From: Citrobacter farmeri
GTDB taxonomy: Bacteria; Pseudomonadota; Gammaproteobacteria; Enterobacterales; Enterobacteriaceae
NCBI RefSeq assembly: GCF_019048065.1
Contig: NZ_CP077291.1
Location: forward strand, 3,844,001 to 3,908,000
Direction: 5' to 3'
DNA: 64,000 bases
Under the pieces are notes generated by a model. It was not told where the DNA came from. It saw only the letters and a list, made by a program, of their open reading frames with translations, and did not search any database. Positions 38,564 to 52,390 of the stretch are shown one piece after another. The position numbers and the translations under genes are program-made. How positions within the stretch are numbered: position 1 is the first letter of the stretch; the number at the start of each line of letters is the position of its first letter.

Positions 38564-40426
38564 TCAGGTTGACGGTTTAACTTCCGGCTCATCGGCAACG
38601 TCTCCAGTGTGCTTACCTTCCTCGGTTCCCTGCCAACCATGACGCTGAATTAACGACAGATGTTCGCGATCCTCAGTGATAATTTCACTCAGCATCGCGC
38701 TGGTCCGTTTATAGACCGCTGCCCGGGAGGTCGCGTCGTCCTCGCCCTTCGCCATTTCTTCCACCATTTGCGTATTAAAGCGGCGGAACAGGTCAGCGCG
38801 TTCACGCGCTTCATAACGGCCAAGCCCAAGGCTTTCCAGCGCCAGACGCCCGGTTTTGAGTGCGCCTTCAAACGTTTCACGCTCCGGTTGCTCCACGCCC
38901 GCCTGACGCAGACGAATGTAATGATCGACATCGCGCGCCCGCGCAATAATTTGCAGGTTTGGAAAATGGTCTTTTACCATCTCCGTCAACTCCAGACTGG
39001 TTTGCGGATCGTCAATAGCGTTGATCAGTACTTCCGCTTTCGCCGCCCCGGCGGATTCCAGCAGATCCATCCGCGTTGCGTCACCGTAGAATACCTTCAT
39101 ACCAAATTTACGTAGCGTCTCGATGTGGTCCGGATCGTGATCGAGGACGACCATCTTCACGCCGCTGGAGAGCAGCAAACGGCCGGTGATCTGCCCGAAG
39201 CGCCCAAATCCGGCAATAATCACCCGAGGCTGCTCTTCATCAATTTCATCGGCCTCCCGCTCTTCACCCGTGGCGGATTTCTCCATGCGTGTGAGGATGA
39301 CTAAGAATATCGGCGTCGCCGCCATCGACAGCGCTACCGCCAGCGTCAGTGCTTTCGCCCATTGCGGATCGAGCACGTTTGCCATTTGCGCCGCACCAAA
39401 AACCACAAATGCAAACTCGCTGCCCTGCCCGAGCAGTACCGCAAACCAGCGACGCTGTTTATTCGGTACCTGTAAAGGACGAGCAATCAGCCATAACATC
39501 CCGGTTTTGATCACCAGAAAGCCAACCAGCAGAATGATGATACGTAGGGGATTATCGATAAGCGTCCCGAAATCGATAGACATGCCGACACCAATGAAAA
39601 ACAGCCCCAGCAGCAGCCCCTTAAACGGCTCGATGTCGCTCTCCAGCGCATGGCGATACTCTGAACTTGCCAGCAATACGCCAGCCAGGAATGCCCCCAT
39701 CGCCATCGACAGCCCCACTTCTTCAAGCAACAGCCCGAAACCAAAAACCAGAAACAGCGCCACGGCGCTGAACACTTCGCGCAGGCCTGAACGCGCAACG
39801 AAACGCAGTGCCGGACGGGTCACATAGCGCCCCAACAGCACCACCAGCACCAGCGCGCCAGCGACTTTCAGGGCCGACAGCGCGAACGCCCCGAGCGTAG
39901 TCGACGCCCCGCTAGTCGCCAGGAGTGGGATCATCGCCACCAGGGGAATCGCCGCGATATCCTGGAACAGCAGCACGGCAAAGGCGCTACGCCCCATCTG
40001 CGAAACGGTCAGGTTGCGCTCATTCATCGCCTGCATGGCAATCGCCGTGGAGGAGAGCGCCAGCGTCATCCCAATCAGTTCCGCCACCTGCCAGCGCAGG
40101 CCGAGGAACATGCAAAACAGACCAATCAGGCCACCACAGACCACCATCTGTAGCGCGCCGCCGCCAAACACCGAGGCGCGCAGTTTCCATAACCGCTGGG
40201 GATCGAGCTCCAGGCCAATGACGAACAGCATCAACACCACGCCGATTTCGGCAAAGTGCAGAATAGATTCGGCATCTGTCACCAGACGTAACCCCCAGGG
40301 ACCGATGATGCAACCCGCAATGAGATAGCCCAGCACCGATCCTAAGCCCAGCCGGACGGCAATCGGCACGATCAGCGCCGCTGACCCAAGATAAATCAGC
40401 GCCTGTATGAGCGTATGACTATCCAT
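38564..40426 (-). CDS. kefC: Glutathione-gated potassium-efflux protein KefC
   Basis: K+/H+ antiporter of the CPA2 family that is opened by glutathione adducts and protects against electrophiles. It has 620 residues: about twelve membrane segments (1-380) with the [17 protein letters not shown] and [20 protein letters not shown] motifs, then a cytoplasmic RCK/KTN nucleotide-binding domain starting at [17 protein letters not shown] (about 400-530). It overlaps the 3' end of kefF by 8 bases, its ancillary subunit. Confidence 0.97.
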   Translation of the reverse strand: MDSHTLIQALIYLGSAALIVPIAVRLGLGSVLGYLIAGCIIGPWGLRLVTDAESILHFAEIGVVLMLFVIGLELDPQRLWKLRASVFGGGALQMVVCGGLIGLFCMFLGLRWQVAELIGMTLALSSTAIAMQAMNERNLTVSQMGRSAFAVLLFQDIAAIPLVAMIPLLATSGASTTLGAFALSALKVAGALVLVVLLGRYVTRPALRFVARSGLREVFSAVALFLVFGFGLLLEEVGLSMAMGAFLAGVLLASSEYRHALESDIEPFKGLLLGLFFIGVGMSIDFGTLIDNPLRIIILLVGFLVIKTGMLWLIARPLQVPNKQRRWFAVLLGQGSEFAFVVFGAAQMANVLDPQWAKALTLAVALSMAATPIFLVILTRMEKSATGEEREADEIDEEQPRVIIAGFGRFGQITGRLLLSSGVKMVVLDHDPDHIETLRKFGMKVFYGDATRMDLLESAGAAKAEVLINAIDDPQTSLELTEMVKDHFPNLQIIARARDVDHYIRLRQAGVEQPERETFEGALKTGRLALESLGLGRYEARERADLFRRFNTQMVEEMAKGEDDATSRAAVYKRTSAMLSEIITEDREHLSLIQRHGWQGTEEGKHTGDVADEPEVKPST

Positions 40427-40949
40427 TGTGCGCCTCCTGCCATTCCATCAGTCGTTGCTTGTAATGACGCGCCTGCGCCTGCAACGTTTCATCGTCGCAA
40501 ATAAACGTACAGTGCATCGCAAACGGCGCAAGCCAGTTGAGTCCGCAGTAGATTGCCGTCGCCTGGAGCGGCTGTGAGAGCACATCAAAGCCTGGGTGCG
40601 AACCAATTTCGAAGTGATTATCGCCGCCGCCGGTGGTCACCGCCCACATCACCTGTTTACCGCGCAACGCTGTCCCGCCGTGACCATAGGCCCAGCCGTG
40701 AGAAAGCACTTTATCCATCCACAGTTTGAGTAAGGGGGGGACGCTGTACCATTGCATGGGATGTTGCCAGACGATCAGATCAGCGCGAGAAAGCGCCTCT
40801 TGTTCCGCAGCGACATCGATATTAAAGTCAGGATAGAGCTGATAGAGCGAACGAACCTCGACGCCTTCCAGCGTCCTTGCCTGCTCAAGCATCCGTTTAT
40901 TCGCATGAGAATGCTGCGGATAGGGATGCGCATAAATGATGAGAATCAT
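40419..40949 (-). CDS. kefF: KefC ancillary quinone oxidoreductase KefF
   Basis: Flavodoxin-fold NAD(P)H:quinone reductase of 176 residues that binds KefC and is required for full activity. It shows [14 protein letters not shown] near the N-terminus, the [20 protein letters not shown] substrate region and the flavin-binding [13 protein letters not shown] loop. Its stop lies inside the kefC start, so the two are translationally coupled. Confidence 0.96.
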   Translation of the reverse strand: MILIIYAHPYPQHSHANKRMLEQARTLEGVEVRSLYQLYPDFNIDVAAEQEALSRADLIVWQHPMQWYSVPPLLKLWMDKVLSHGWAYGHGGTALRGKQVMWAVTTGGGDNHFEIGSHPGFDVLSQPLQATAIYCGLNWLAPFAMHCTFICDDETLQAQARHYKQRLMEWQEAHNG

Positions 40950-41052
40950 GATAAGCCTGTTATTTTACCACTCTGTTTTATAAGAGAGTGTAGTCAGTAA
41001 TCCAACAGGCTAATAGTGAATATTATTGAGCAGATAAATGGGGAAAACTGAA

Positions 41053-41286
41053 CTAGTTATCCAGCTCGCTCATATTTTTCACCTGATCGCGGTTAATTTG
41101 TTCTGTCTGACCGGTTTCCGCGTTTTTGTAGGAGACCAGGCCCGTGTCATCGTCCACCTGCGGTTTACCGTCGGTGACAATGGTTCGGCCATCGGTCGTA
41201 CGTACAGCCTGGTTCGAGGAGCAGCCGGCGACGGTAAAGACAGTTGCTGCGGCAAAAATGGAAGCGATCAACAGTTTCTTTTGCAT
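41053..41286 (-). CDS. YgdI/YgdR-family small lipoprotein
   Basis: A 77-residue lipoprotein. The signal peptide MQKKLLIASIFAAATVFTVA precedes a lipobox ending in Cys22, with Ser at +2, which favours the outer membrane. The mature 56 residues (SNQAVRTTDGRTIVTDGKPQ and onward) are those of the DUF903 (YgdI/YgdR) family, whose function is unknown. A GGGAGA ribosome site precedes the ATG. E. coli K-12, as I recall, has no gene here between kefF and yaaU, so this may be lineage-specific. Confidence 0.85.
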   Translation of the reverse strand: MQKKLLIASIFAAATVFTVAGCSSNQAVRTTDGRTIVTDGKPQVDDDTGLVSYKNAETGQTEQINRDQVKNMSELDN

Positions 41287-41388
41287 GGTGTTCTCCCTGC
41301 TTTTCAGTCATTTTCAGTGATATACCCATTAACTGTAGACACACTGTCTGACTCTGAGGGCAAATACAGAACACTCTGAAGCGTCAGC

Positions 41389-42720
41389 TTAGCTCAACGG
41401 TTTCCTGCGAATCGTCATCGTACTGGTCTGGGCAAGCGTCAGGCCACGCGTTTCTGGCGCAAAGGCAATGGAGACCAGTAACCCTATCAACGAGATCCCT
41501 GCCCCCATCAGCATCACCTGATTAATGCCATATTTAGTGATGAAAATCGGCAGCGCCCAGGTGGAGAGAATGGTGCCGATACGGCTCAACGACATGATCA
41601 CCCCCACGGCGGAAGCGCGAATATCGGTCGGAAACAGCTCATTTGGATAGAGCCACTGTAGATTCCCTGGTCCACCGGAGAAAAAGGCATACACCGCGAA
41701 TGCCGTCACCACCAGCCAGATACCCATTTCCGGGATCAGACCCAGTACCGCCAGCGCCAGCGTCATCATCACAAAGCTGCCAATCAGCAGCGGCCTCCGC
41801 CCCGCGCTGTTGAGCCAGAACATCGGCGGGATACAGCCCAACATAAAGAACAGGCTGATCACCACATTTCCCAGCGCCGCGCTCTTCCCGGCACCTAATC
41901 CCAACAGACCGACAATCTGCGGACCAAAGGTGTAAATGGCAAACATGGGGATCACCTGACAGGTCCAGATCGCGGCGACAAACAGCACAAACGGAAAGTG
42001 GCGACGATTGAACAGCTGCAAAAAGCGCGTCTCCTGCGCCGTGTCTTCATCGAACGCCACCGGCTCGCCGAACAGTTTGATCATCATTGCTTCGCACTCT
42101 TTGACCCGCCCTTTGCGCAACAGCCAGCGCGGGGATTCGGGAAGATCAAAGCGACCGATCAGGATCAGGAGACAGGGGATCGCCGCGCTCCCCAGCATCC
42201 AGCGCCAGCCGCCTTCGACGTCATACAACCAGTAGCCAACCAGATCGGCGCAGGTCGCGCCGACGTACCACATCGCCGCAATAAAACTGATCGAGAAAGC
42301 GCGTTGCCGCGTGCTGGAAAACTCCGTGATCATTGAGGTGGCAATGGGATAATCCGCACCAATCACGATGCCAATCAGCACCCGCATCACCAACAACTCT
42401 ACTGGAGACGAGACAAACATAGTGGCGACCGATATCACCCCGATGGCGACGATATCGATGAGAAACATTTTGCGCCGTCCCACTTTATCCGAGATATAAC
42501 CGAACAAAGAGGTACCGACAAACAGTCCGGCCAGCGTTCCCGCCCCCAGCAAACCAATCCAGTCGGCATCCAGCTTCAGCGCTGGCGTGAGCTGTTCCAG
42601 CGCAACGCCAATCATCACCAGCACATAACCGTCCAGAAACGGGCCGCCGCTTCCCCACAGCATGATCCTGCGGTGAATAGAGGAGAACTGAATATCATCA
42701 AAGTTCCTGGGCTGTTGCAT
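41389..42720 (-). CDS. yaaU: MFS transporter YaaU
   Basis: Major facilitator of the sugar-porter/organic cation group with twelve membrane segments, 443 residues; the substrate is unknown. It shows DKVGRRKMFLIDI in loop 2-3, LPESPRWLLRKGR before the long central loop, and NELFPTDIRASAVG, all sugar-porter-like. The start is the ATG at 42720 (MQQPRNFDDIQFSS) after AGGA; a start ten codons upstream is not conserved. It lies next to fixX, facing the same way. Confidence 0.94.
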   Translation of the reverse strand: MQQPRNFDDIQFSSIHRRIMLWGSGGPFLDGYVLVMIGVALEQLTPALKLDADWIGLLGAGTLAGLFVGTSLFGYISDKVGRRKMFLIDIVAIGVISVATMFVSSPVELLVMRVLIGIVIGADYPIATSMITEFSSTRQRAFSISFIAAMWYVGATCADLVGYWLYDVEGGWRWMLGSAAIPCLLILIGRFDLPESPRWLLRKGRVKECEAMMIKLFGEPVAFDEDTAQETRFLQLFNRRHFPFVLFVAAIWTCQVIPMFAIYTFGPQIVGLLGLGAGKSAALGNVVISLFFMLGCIPPMFWLNSAGRRPLLIGSFVMMTLALAVLGLIPEMGIWLVVTAFAVYAFFSGGPGNLQWLYPNELFPTDIRASAVGVIMSLSRIGTILSTWALPIFITKYGINQVMLMGAGISLIGLLVSIAFAPETRGLTLAQTSTMTIRRKPLS

Positions 42721-42761
42721 GGTGATGTCCTGTTTGCCGACATTCGGCATTAGTGCTTAAC

Positions 42762-42834
42762 TGCCTGATGACGCTGCGCTTATCAGGCCTACTTATCCCC
42801 CGTTGGCCGGATAAGGCGAAGCCGCCATCCGGCA
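42762..42834. repeat. BIME between yaaU and fixX
   Basis: TGCCTGATGACGCTGCGCTT then ATCAGGCCTAC, opposed to GGCCGGATAAGGCG ... CGCCATCCGGCA. It lies between two genes in the same direction (fixX then yaaU). Confidence 0.9.
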
Positions 42835-42840
42835 CCCGGT

Positions 42841-43128
42841 TTAACCGTAACGGAACTCCACGCCGAAGGTACCGCGTGGGTACTCCCATTTCTCCAGCGC
42901 CGTATCGAGCCCCAGGATCCGACAGGTGCCGCACTCCAGACATCCGGCGTAATCAAAGCGTACGCTGCCGTCATCCTGCTTTTTGTATAACCCGGCAGGA
43001 CAGGCCTTGATCAACACCTCCAGCACCTGTTTATCCGGTACCGCCTTCATGATGATGTGCGGATTCTCTTCATCCACATTGAATTTGTTGACGCCCAGCT
43101 TGACGTCCACATTGACGGGAGAAGTCAT
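42841..43128 (-). CDS. fixX: Ferredoxin-like protein FixX
   Basis: Small iron-sulfur protein, 95 residues, of the carnitine-linked electron-transfer chain FixABCX. Cysteines in CPAGLYKKQDD and CLECGTCRILG suggest one [4Fe-4S] cluster. It overlaps fixC by 4 bases. Despite the name it is not involved in nitrogen fixation in enterics; it is thought to pass electrons with FixC towards crotonobetaine reduction. Confidence 0.95.
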   Translation of the reverse strand: MTSPVNVDVKLGVNKFNVDEENPHIIMKAVPDKQVLEVLIKACPAGLYKKQDDGSVRFDYAGCLECGTCRILGLDTALEKWEYPRGTFGVEFRYG

Positions 43129-44411
43129 AATACGGTCACTCCTTTAATGCCATCCTTCATCAGGTTGATGAAGCCCACCTTCTTCGCATGGCGCAGAATC
43201 TTCTTACGCATCGGCACCGGCGCGCTGCCGTCGACGGTAAAGAGGTCGCGTGCAATACCGACGGCCATTTCCGGATAACGGGTAAACATGCGCGGGTTAT
43301 CAAGGAACGCGGGCAGCCGCTGGTACATACGCATATCGCGCATCGGACCGTCATCAAGATGCTGGCGATATTCCGCCAGCCCCTGCCGGCTAAAGTCGTT
43401 GCGCTGCATGGCAGAGAGCACCGTCTTCGCCGCCGCTTCACCCGCGGCTACCGCGAGATCCATCCCGCGAATGGTAAAGCCGAGGTTCATACACATGCCA
43501 GCCGCATCGCCAGCAATCAGCACGCCATCGCCCACCAGTTCAGGCTGCATGTTCATCCCTGCTTCCGGCACCACGTGCGCCGCGTACTCCACCAGTTTGC
43601 CGCCGGCGATCAGTGGCGCAACGGCCGGATGCTGTTTGAAATCTTCCAGCATTTGCGGGACTGATTTTTTCGCCTCTTTCAGGTGATGAAGACCACACAC
43701 CAGCCCCAGTGACAGAGTGTTTTCGTTGGTGTAAAGGAAGCCACCGCCCATCAGGCCATCCGTGGGGGAGCCGGCAAACAAACAGGCCGCGCCTTCGTTA
43801 CCCTGCAACTGGAAGCGATCTTCAATCACTGACTTCGGCAGTTCGATCAGCTCTTTCACGCCGACCGCCACGTGTGCTGCCTCAACGCGTTTCGCCATTC
43901 CCAGTTTTTCCGCCAGCAGGGAGTTGACGCCATCGGCGAGGATCACCACTCTCGATTCGATGATGTCGCCATCCGCTTCCACGCCAACCACTTTACCGTC
44001 ACGCTGCACGACGTTATCCACGCGGATCCCGGTGATCAACTGTGCGCCAGCCTCTTCCGCCTGCTCCATCAGCCAGGCGTCAAATTTACTGCGCAACACC
44101 GAGTAAGAGACCTGCGACGGGCCCGCCTTTTCACCGTTGAGATAGTCCACGGTCATCGCCCCGTTATCGGTCATAAAGGCGAGTTTTTCGTGGGTGATGA
44201 CCCGCTCAACAGGGGCCTGCTCAGCAAAGCCAGGAATAATGCACTCCAGACTGTGGGCGTAAATGCGCCCACCGGTGACGTTCTTCGCACCAGCGGAATT
44301 TCCGCGCTCGATAACCAACACCTGGGCTCCTTCACGGGCGAGCACCAGAGCCGCGACGGAACCGGCAAGCCCTGCGCCCACGATGATGGCATCAAAGATA
44401 TCTTCGGACAT
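43125..44411 (-). CDS. fixC: ETF-quinone oxidoreductase-like flavoprotein FixC
   Basis: FAD-dependent oxidoreductase, 428 residues, related to electron-transfer-flavoprotein:quinone oxidoreductase. The N-terminal dinucleotide fold reads DAIIVGAGLAGSVAALVLAR (8-27); a second FAD motif, GDGVLIAGDAAGMCMNLGFT, is near 295. Expected to link FixAB to the quinone pool or to a ferredoxin during anaerobic carnitine metabolism. Overlaps fixX. Confidence 0.96.
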   Translation of the reverse strand: MSEDIFDAIIVGAGLAGSVAALVLAREGAQVLVIERGNSAGAKNVTGGRIYAHSLECIIPGFAEQAPVERVITHEKLAFMTDNGAMTVDYLNGEKAGPSQVSYSVLRSKFDAWLMEQAEEAGAQLITGIRVDNVVQRDGKVVGVEADGDIIESRVVILADGVNSLLAEKLGMAKRVEAAHVAVGVKELIELPKSVIEDRFQLQGNEGAACLFAGSPTDGLMGGGFLYTNENTLSLGLVCGLHHLKEAKKSVPQMLEDFKQHPAVAPLIAGGKLVEYAAHVVPEAGMNMQPELVGDGVLIAGDAAGMCMNLGFTIRGMDLAVAAGEAAAKTVLSAMQRNDFSRQGLAEYRQHLDDGPMRDMRMYQRLPAFLDNPRMFTRYPEMAVGIARDLFTVDGSAPVPMRKKILRHAKKVGFINLMKDGIKGVTVL

Positions 44412-44433
44412 ACGTACTCCCTGCCTGAATGGA

Positions 44434-45375
44434 TTAGCGAGCCAGTGCGGTCGTCAGCGCGGGCAGGATCTTCAGCGCATCGCCGACAATGCCGTAATCC
44501 GCATACTGAAAGATCGGCGCATTTTTATCTTTGTTAATGGCAAAAATAGTCTGCGCGCCGTTCGCCCCCACCATGTGCTGGATCTGCCCGGAGATCCCCA
44601 CCGCCAGGTACAGTTCCGGCTTGAGCATCAGGTTCGAGATCCCGACATAGCGCTCATGCTCCATCCACTTCTCGTTTTCGGCGACCGGACGCGAACAGGC
44701 CAGTTCTGCCCCAATGGCCTGACATAGCGCTTGCGCCAGTGAAATATTCTCTTTGCTGCCGATGCCGCGTCCGACGCTAACCACCAGCCGGGCTTTGTCG
44801 AGATCGACGCTGTTACTCTGCCGTGGTTGGGTAGCGGTGCGGGTGACGGTGATTTCCGGTGCCTGCCATGCGACGCTGTGCGTCTCGCCGCTGCGTGCTG
44901 CATCCGGCTGTTGCGCCTCAAAGGTGCCGCTGCTGAGCGTCAGTACGGCAAACGGCGTGGAGAGCGTTTCTTCGCCCATCGCCAGACCGCCATACACCAT
45001 ATGTTTGATCGTCGCCCGACCATCCTGCTGCGTCACCGCGCTGGCATCATTAGAGACCGCTGCCGCAAGGCGATAGCCCAGTTTTGCCGCTAACAGCTTG
45101 CCGCGACGCGTGTTAGGCAACAGCACCAGGCCAGAATCGCCCTGCTGACGAATGGTCTGTGCTATCACGTCCGCATAATCTTCCACCATGCGATCGTCCG
45201 GTTTACCGTCCAGTTGCCAGACGTGATGCGCGCCCAACTGAATGGCTGTGGTAGCCTCATCGGCGTTTTGCACAAATGCGTTAACCTGTTCACCTAAAAC
45301 CTGCGCGCCGCTCATCAGTTCCGGCAGACGAGACGAGGTATCGCTAAATACCCAGACGCTGGAAAACTTGCTCAT
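44434..45375 (-). CDS. fixB: Electron-transfer flavoprotein alpha-like subunit FixB
   Basis: ETF alpha-type subunit, 313 residues. The C-terminal FAD-binding region includes [40 protein letters not shown] and [20 protein letters not shown]. It pairs with FixA to deliver electrons to the crotonobetainyl-CoA reductase CaiA. fixA stops 12 bases upstream of its start. Confidence 0.96.
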   Translation of the reverse strand: MSKFSSVWVFSDTSSRLPELMSGAQVLGEQVNAFVQNADEATTAIQLGAHHVWQLDGKPDDRMVEDYADVIAQTIRQQGDSGLVLLPNTRRGKLLAAKLGYRLAAAVSNDASAVTQQDGRATIKHMVYGGLAMGEETLSTPFAVLTLSSGTFEAQQPDAARSGETHSVAWQAPEITVTRTATQPRQSNSVDLDKARLVVSVGRGIGSKENISLAQALCQAIGAELACSRPVAENEKWMEHERYVGISNLMLKPELYLAVGISGQIQHMVGANGAQTIFAINKDKNAPIFQYADYGIVGDALKILPALTTALAR

Positions 45376-45387
45376 AACATCCCCTTC

Positions 45388-46161
45388 TTAATTAATGATT
45401 TTGCGCAGACTATCGGCAAACGCAGCAATCTGATCTTCACCATCGCCTTCAATCACAATACGCTGGCGCTCACGTTGTTTTGGCGCGGCCACCGTTTGTG
45501 TTGACCAGGCGTCCCCGGCGCTGAAACCAATGTCAGCCGCCGACCAGACCTGCACCGGTTTTTTCGCTGCGCCCAGAATGGCTTTCATAGACGGAATTTG
45601 TGGGGAGTTAATGTCGGTGGAGACGGCCACGACCGCCGGAAGAGGAACGCTCAGCGTTTCAATTTCATCTTCCAGTTCACGTTCAACGGTCAGTGTGCTT
45701 TCCGTCAGGGAGAGAATTTTGCTTACGCCGTTGATGGCGGGAATGTTCAGCGTTTCCCCCACCAGCAGGCTGACCTGCTGTGCGTAGAGATCGGAAGAGC
45801 CATCGCCACAGATCATCAGGTCAAATCCCAACTTCTGTGCGGCGGCGGCCAGCGCCGAGGCGGTCTGCTGCGGCAGCGTCTGTTCGAACTGGTCGTCGAT
45901 GACCACCACCAGTTCATCCGGACCGCGAGAGAGGACATCCTTACGCCCTTTCGCGTTGGTTAACGCTTTCCCTCCCACGCTCAGGGCGATCACCTGCGCA
46001 TCGCTGGCCTGCTGTTTCAACTGACAGGCCGCTTCAATCGCATTCAGGTCGTACTGGCTGATTTTGCCATCTGCTTTGCTGAAATCTAATGAACCATCGG
46101 CGTGATTGACGACAATATCCTGTTCATCAGGTACACACTTGTAGCAAGTAATTATCTTCAT
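45388..46161 (-). CDS. fixA: Electron-transfer flavoprotein beta-like subunit FixA
   Basis: ETF beta-type subunit of 257 residues (E. coli has 256). The conserved [20 protein letters not shown] and [14 protein letters not shown] segments are present. I use the ATG at 46161 ([15 protein letters not shown]) with GGAGA upstream, not the frame six codons longer. First gene of fixABCX, transcribed divergently from caiTABCDE from a shared control region. Confidence 0.96.
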   Translation of the reverse strand: MKIITCYKCVPDEQDIVVNHADGSLDFSKADGKISQYDLNAIEAACQLKQQASDAQVIALSVGGKALTNAKGRKDVLSRGPDELVVVIDDQFEQTLPQQTASALAAAAQKLGFDLMICGDGSSDLYAQQVSLLVGETLNIPAINGVSKILSLTESTLTVERELEDEIETLSVPLPAVVAVSTDINSPQIPSMKAILGAAKKPVQVWSAADIGFSAGDAWSTQTVAAPKQRERQRIVIEGDGEDQIAAFADSLRKIIN

Positions 46162-46254
46162 TGCATCTCCAGATATCATGAAGGAAACGTATTTATATCG
46201 GCGGTGTTAAATACAGATATCACGCTCTTTAATTCGGAAATAAAACCATAATCA

Positions 46255-46381
46255 CCAATATTGAAAATGTCACACACTGATATTCGCAACTTTCAATATT
46301 GTTAAGCGCCTCACCAATATTGAAATCCAGCGTCAAAAAGGAATATTTTCAATATTGCCTGGCAGATCACCAATATTGAAC
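46255..46381. promoter_or_regulatory. Array of five CaiF-type half-sites
   Basis: An 11-bp element, TTTCAATATTG or its inverse CAATATTGAAA, occurs at 46256-46266, 46291-46301, 46315-46325, 46347-46357 and 46371-46381 (last base varied). Two pairs form inverted repeats with exactly 13 bp between halves (46291-46325 and 46347-46381), which is the published architecture of CaiF activator sites. The first copy has no convincing partner. The array should control both fix and cai operons under anaerobic carnitine conditions. Confidence 0.82.
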
Positions 46382-46476
46382 GCCAAACGGTGTAAAACCG
46401 AACAACTTCAAATACAACACCATGATTTATATTGATTTTAAAGAAATATTAGCACCAAAGTGCCCCAGGCCAAAAG

Positions 46477-46492
46477 TGTGACGAATGTTACA
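46477..46492. promoter_or_regulatory. CRP site of the cai promoter
   Basis: TGTGACGAATGTTACA matches TGTGA-N6-TCACA with one mismatch, about 150 bp before caiT. cai expression depends on cAMP-CRP in E. coli. Confidence 0.72.
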
Positions 46493-46612
46493 GAATGCCG
46501 CAAAATGAATACCCATTATGAGTTACTCGTCAACGCGTCCTGAGGTTAAACGGGTATCAACAAATATTTAATAAAAATAAACAAAAATAAAACAAACGGG
46601 AACGCCAAATAA

Positions 46613-48157
<1,545 letters not shown>

Positions 48158-48189
48158 ACCTAATTACCCCATGACATAGAGGTTAGAAG

Positions 48190-49332
48190 ATGGATTTCAA
48201 TTTCAATGATGAGCAGGAACTGTTTGTCGCCGGTATTCGTGAACTGATGGCCAGTGAGAACTGGGAAGCCTATTTTGCCGAGTGCGATCGCGACAGCGTG
48301 TATCCGGAACGTTTCGTGAAAGCGCTTGCGGATATGGGTATCGATAGCCTGCTGATCCCGGAAGAACATGGCGGCCTGGAAGCCGGATTCGTCACCGTGG
48401 CTGCCGTCTGGATGGAGTTGGGACGCCTCGGTGCGCCCACCTACGTGCTCTATCAGTTGCCGGGCGGTTTTAATACCTTCCTGCGCGAAGGCACCCAGGA
48501 GCAGATCGATAAAATCATGGCGTTCCAGGGGACGGGGAAACAAATGTGGAACTCCGCCATCACCGAACCGGGAGCGGGATCGGATGTTGGTAGTTTGAAA
48601 ACCACTTATACCCGCAAAAATGGTAAGGTTTATCTTAATGGTAGTAAGTGTTTTATCACCAGTAGCGCCTACACCCCCTATATCGTGGTCATGGCAAGAG
48701 ACGGCGCTTCCCCGGATAAACCCATCTATACCGAATGGTTTGTCGACATGAGTAAACCCGGCATCAAGGTCAACAAACTTGAGAAGTTGGGTCTGCGCAT
48801 GGACAGCTGCTGTGAAATCAACTTTGACGATGTCGAGCTGGACGAAAAAGACATGTTCGGTCGGGAAGGTAACGGCTTTAACCGCGTGAAAGAAGAGTTC
48901 GACCACGAACGTTTCCTGGTAGCCCTCACCAACTACGGTACGGCAATGTGTGCCTTTGAAGATGCCGCACGCTACGCCAACCAGCGCGTACAGTTTGGCG
49001 AAACGATTGGGCGTTTCCAACTGATCCAGGAGAAATTCGCCCATATGGCGATCAAATTAAACTCCATGAAAAACATGCTGCTGGAAGCGGCGTGGAAAGC
49101 TGACAACGGCACCATCACCTCGGGTGATGCGGCGATGTGTAAATACTTCTGCGCCAATGCAGCGTTTGAAGTGGTGGACACCTCCATGCAGGTCCTCGGC
49201 GGCGTGGGGATAGCGGGCAATCACCGCATCACCCGCTTCTGGCGCGATCTGCGCGTTGACCGCGTATCCGGCGGCTCTGACGAAATGCAGATCCTGACGC
49301 TCGGTCGCGCCGTGTTGAAGCAATACCGTTAA
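48190..49332 (+). CDS. caiA: Crotonobetainyl-CoA reductase
   Basis: Acyl-CoA-dehydrogenase-family flavoenzyme of 380 residues that reduces crotonobetainyl-CoA to gamma-butyrobetainyl-CoA with electrons from FixAB. It shows the flavin-binding [19 protein letters not shown] segment and the C-terminal [20 protein letters not shown] motif. A GAGG ribosome site precedes the ATG. Followed by a three-unit REP cluster before caiB. Confidence 0.97.
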   Translation: MDFNFNDEQELFVAGIRELMASENWEAYFAECDRDSVYPERFVKALADMGIDSLLIPEEHGGLEAGFVTVAAVWMELGRLGAPTYVLYQLPGGFNTFLREGTQEQIDKIMAFQGTGKQMWNSAITEPGAGSDVGSLKTTYTRKNGKVYLNGSKCFITSSAYTPYIVVMARDGASPDKPIYTEWFVDMSKPGIKVNKLEKLGLRMDSCCEINFDDVELDEKDMFGREGNGFNRVKEEFDHERFLVALTNYGTAMCAFEDAARYANQRVQFGETIGRFQLIQEKFAHMAIKLNSMKNMLLEAAWKADNGTITSGDAAMCKYFCANAAFEVVDTSMQVLGGVGIAGNHRITRFWRDLRVDRVSGGSDEMQILTLGRAVLKQYR

Positions 49333-49360
49333 GACGGCGACAGGCCGGATATCAGCTTAA

Positions 49361-50722
<1,362 letters not shown>

Positions 50723-50784
50723 ACGCGACGCGCTGACCGGGCTGTCTGGTTAGCGCATCGCCAGTGAAGATGGACAGGAGTGCA

Positions 50785-52338
50785 ATGGATATCGTTGGCG
50801 GACAACACTTACGTCAGATGTGGGACGACCTGACCGGGTTATATGGCAATAAAACGGCGCTAATTTGCGAATCCAGCGAAGGAGTCGTGCGCCAGTACAG
50901 CTATACCTCGCTTAACGAGGAAATCAATCGGACGGCAAACCTTTTCCATACGTTGGGGATCCGCAAAGGCGATAAGGTCGCCCTGCATCTGGATAACTGC
51001 CCGGAATTTTTCTTTTGCTGGTTCGGGCTGGCAAAAATGGGTGCGGTCATGGTGCCGATCAATGCCCGTCTGCTGCGCGACGAAAGCGCGTGGATCCTGC
51101 AAAACAGCGAAGTTCAACTGCTGGTGACCAGCGCCGCTTTTTATCCGATGTATCGCCAGATCCAACAGGAAAATACGACGCTGCTTAACCATATCTGCCT
51201 GATTGGCGAAGCGTTACCTGTCGCTGACGGCGTGAGCCATTTTACGTCGTTGAAGGACCAACAGCCGACGACATTGTGTTATACCCCATCGTTGTCCACG
51301 GACGACATGGCCGAAATCCTGTTTACCTCCGGCACCACCTCCCGGCCCAAAGGGGTGGTGATCACCCACTACAACCTGCGTTTTGCCGGCTACTACTCGT
51401 CATGGCAATGCGCTCTGCGAGATGACGATGTTTACCTGACAGTGATGCCTGCGTTTCACATCGACTGCCAGTGCACTGCCGCCATGGCCGCGTTCTCGGC
51501 AGGAGCAACCTTTGTGCTGATTGAGAAGTACAGCGCTCGCGCCTTTTGGGGACAGATACGTAAATACCGCGCGACCGTCACGGAATGTATTCCGATGATG
51601 ATCAGAACGTTGATGGTTCAACCCGTCTCGCCGTTGGACAGAGAGCACTGCCTACGGGAGGTGATGTACTACCTCAACCTGTCAGTGCAGGAAAAAGACG
51701 CGTTTCTTGAACGCTTTGGTGTGCGTCTGCTGACCTCCTACGGCATGACGGAAACCATCGTCGGCATTATCGGCGATCGCCCCGGCGATAAACGACGCTG
51801 GCCCTCTATTGGACGTCCCGGTTTTTGTTACGAAGCGGAGATTCGCGATGAGCAGAACCGCGCGCTGCCCGCGGGTGAAATTGGAGAAATCTGCATCAAG
51901 GGCGTGCCGGGTAAAACGATTTTCAAAGAGTACTACCGCAGACCAGACGCCACGGCCAAAGCGCTCGAGCCGACCGGCTGGCTGCATACCGGTGATTCCG
52001 GCTACCGCGATGAGGACGGTTTTTTCTATTTTGTCGACCGCCGCTGCAACATGATTAAGCGCGGAGGAGAAAACGTCTCTTGCGTGGAGCTGGAAAATAT
52101 TATTTCGGCGCACCCTAAAATTCAGGACATCGTCGTCATTGGAATTAAAGACTCCATTCGTGACGAGGCGATAAAAGCCTTTGTGGTACTCAACGAAGGT
52201 GAAACGCTCAGTGAAGAGGAGTTTTTCAGTTTTTGTGAAAAAAATATGGCGAAATTCAAAGTCCCTTCAATTATGGAGATTCGAACCGACCTGCCGCGAA
52301 ATTGTTCAGGAAAAATAATCAAAAAAAATCTGAAATAA
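50785..52338 (+). CDS. caiC: Carnitine/crotonobetaine-CoA ligase
   Basis: AMP-forming acyl-CoA synthetase, 517 residues, that primes the pathway by making the first betainyl-CoA. The phosphate-binding loop is [14 protein letters not shown] (about 165-178); the adenylate motif is [27 protein letters not shown] and the C-terminal NCSGKIIKK lysine region complete the family signature. I use the ATG at 50785 ([12 protein letters not shown]) after AGGAG rather than seven codons earlier. Confidence 0.96.
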   Translation: MDIVGGQHLRQMWDDLTGLYGNKTALICESSEGVVRQYSYTSLNEEINRTANLFHTLGIRKGDKVALHLDNCPEFFFCWFGLAKMGAVMVPINARLLRDESAWILQNSEVQLLVTSAAFYPMYRQIQQENTTLLNHICLIGEALPVADGVSHFTSLKDQQPTTLCYTPSLSTDDMAEILFTSGTTSRPKGVVITHYNLRFAGYYSSWQCALRDDDVYLTVMPAFHIDCQCTAAMAAFSAGATFVLIEKYSARAFWGQIRKYRATVTECIPMMIRTLMVQPVSPLDREHCLREVMYYLNLSVQEKDAFLERFGVRLLTSYGMTETIVGIIGDRPGDKRRWPSIGRPGFCYEAEIRDEQNRALPAGEIGEICIKGVPGKTIFKEYYRRPDATAKALEPTGWLHTGDSGYRDEDGFFYFVDRRCNMIKRGGENVSCVELENIISAHPKIQDIVVIGIKDSIRDEAIKAFVVLNEGETLSEEEFFSFCEKNMAKFKVPSIMEIRTDLPRNCSGKIIKKNLK

Positions 52339-52390
52339 TCCTACAGGCAGGAATACCCCCTGCCAGACATCCTATTTTTGGAGATGAACC

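Noticed and set aside
42841..46161. FixABCX as evidence of nitrogen fixation
   Set aside because: No nif genes are present and the set is divergent from caiTABCDE; in enterics these genes serve carnitine reduction.
46255..46381. The repeated CAATATTG motif as a short CRISPR-like or iteron array
   Set aside because: Copies are only 11 bp, alternate in orientation and match paired CaiF sites; there are no unique spacers, cas genes or replication genes.
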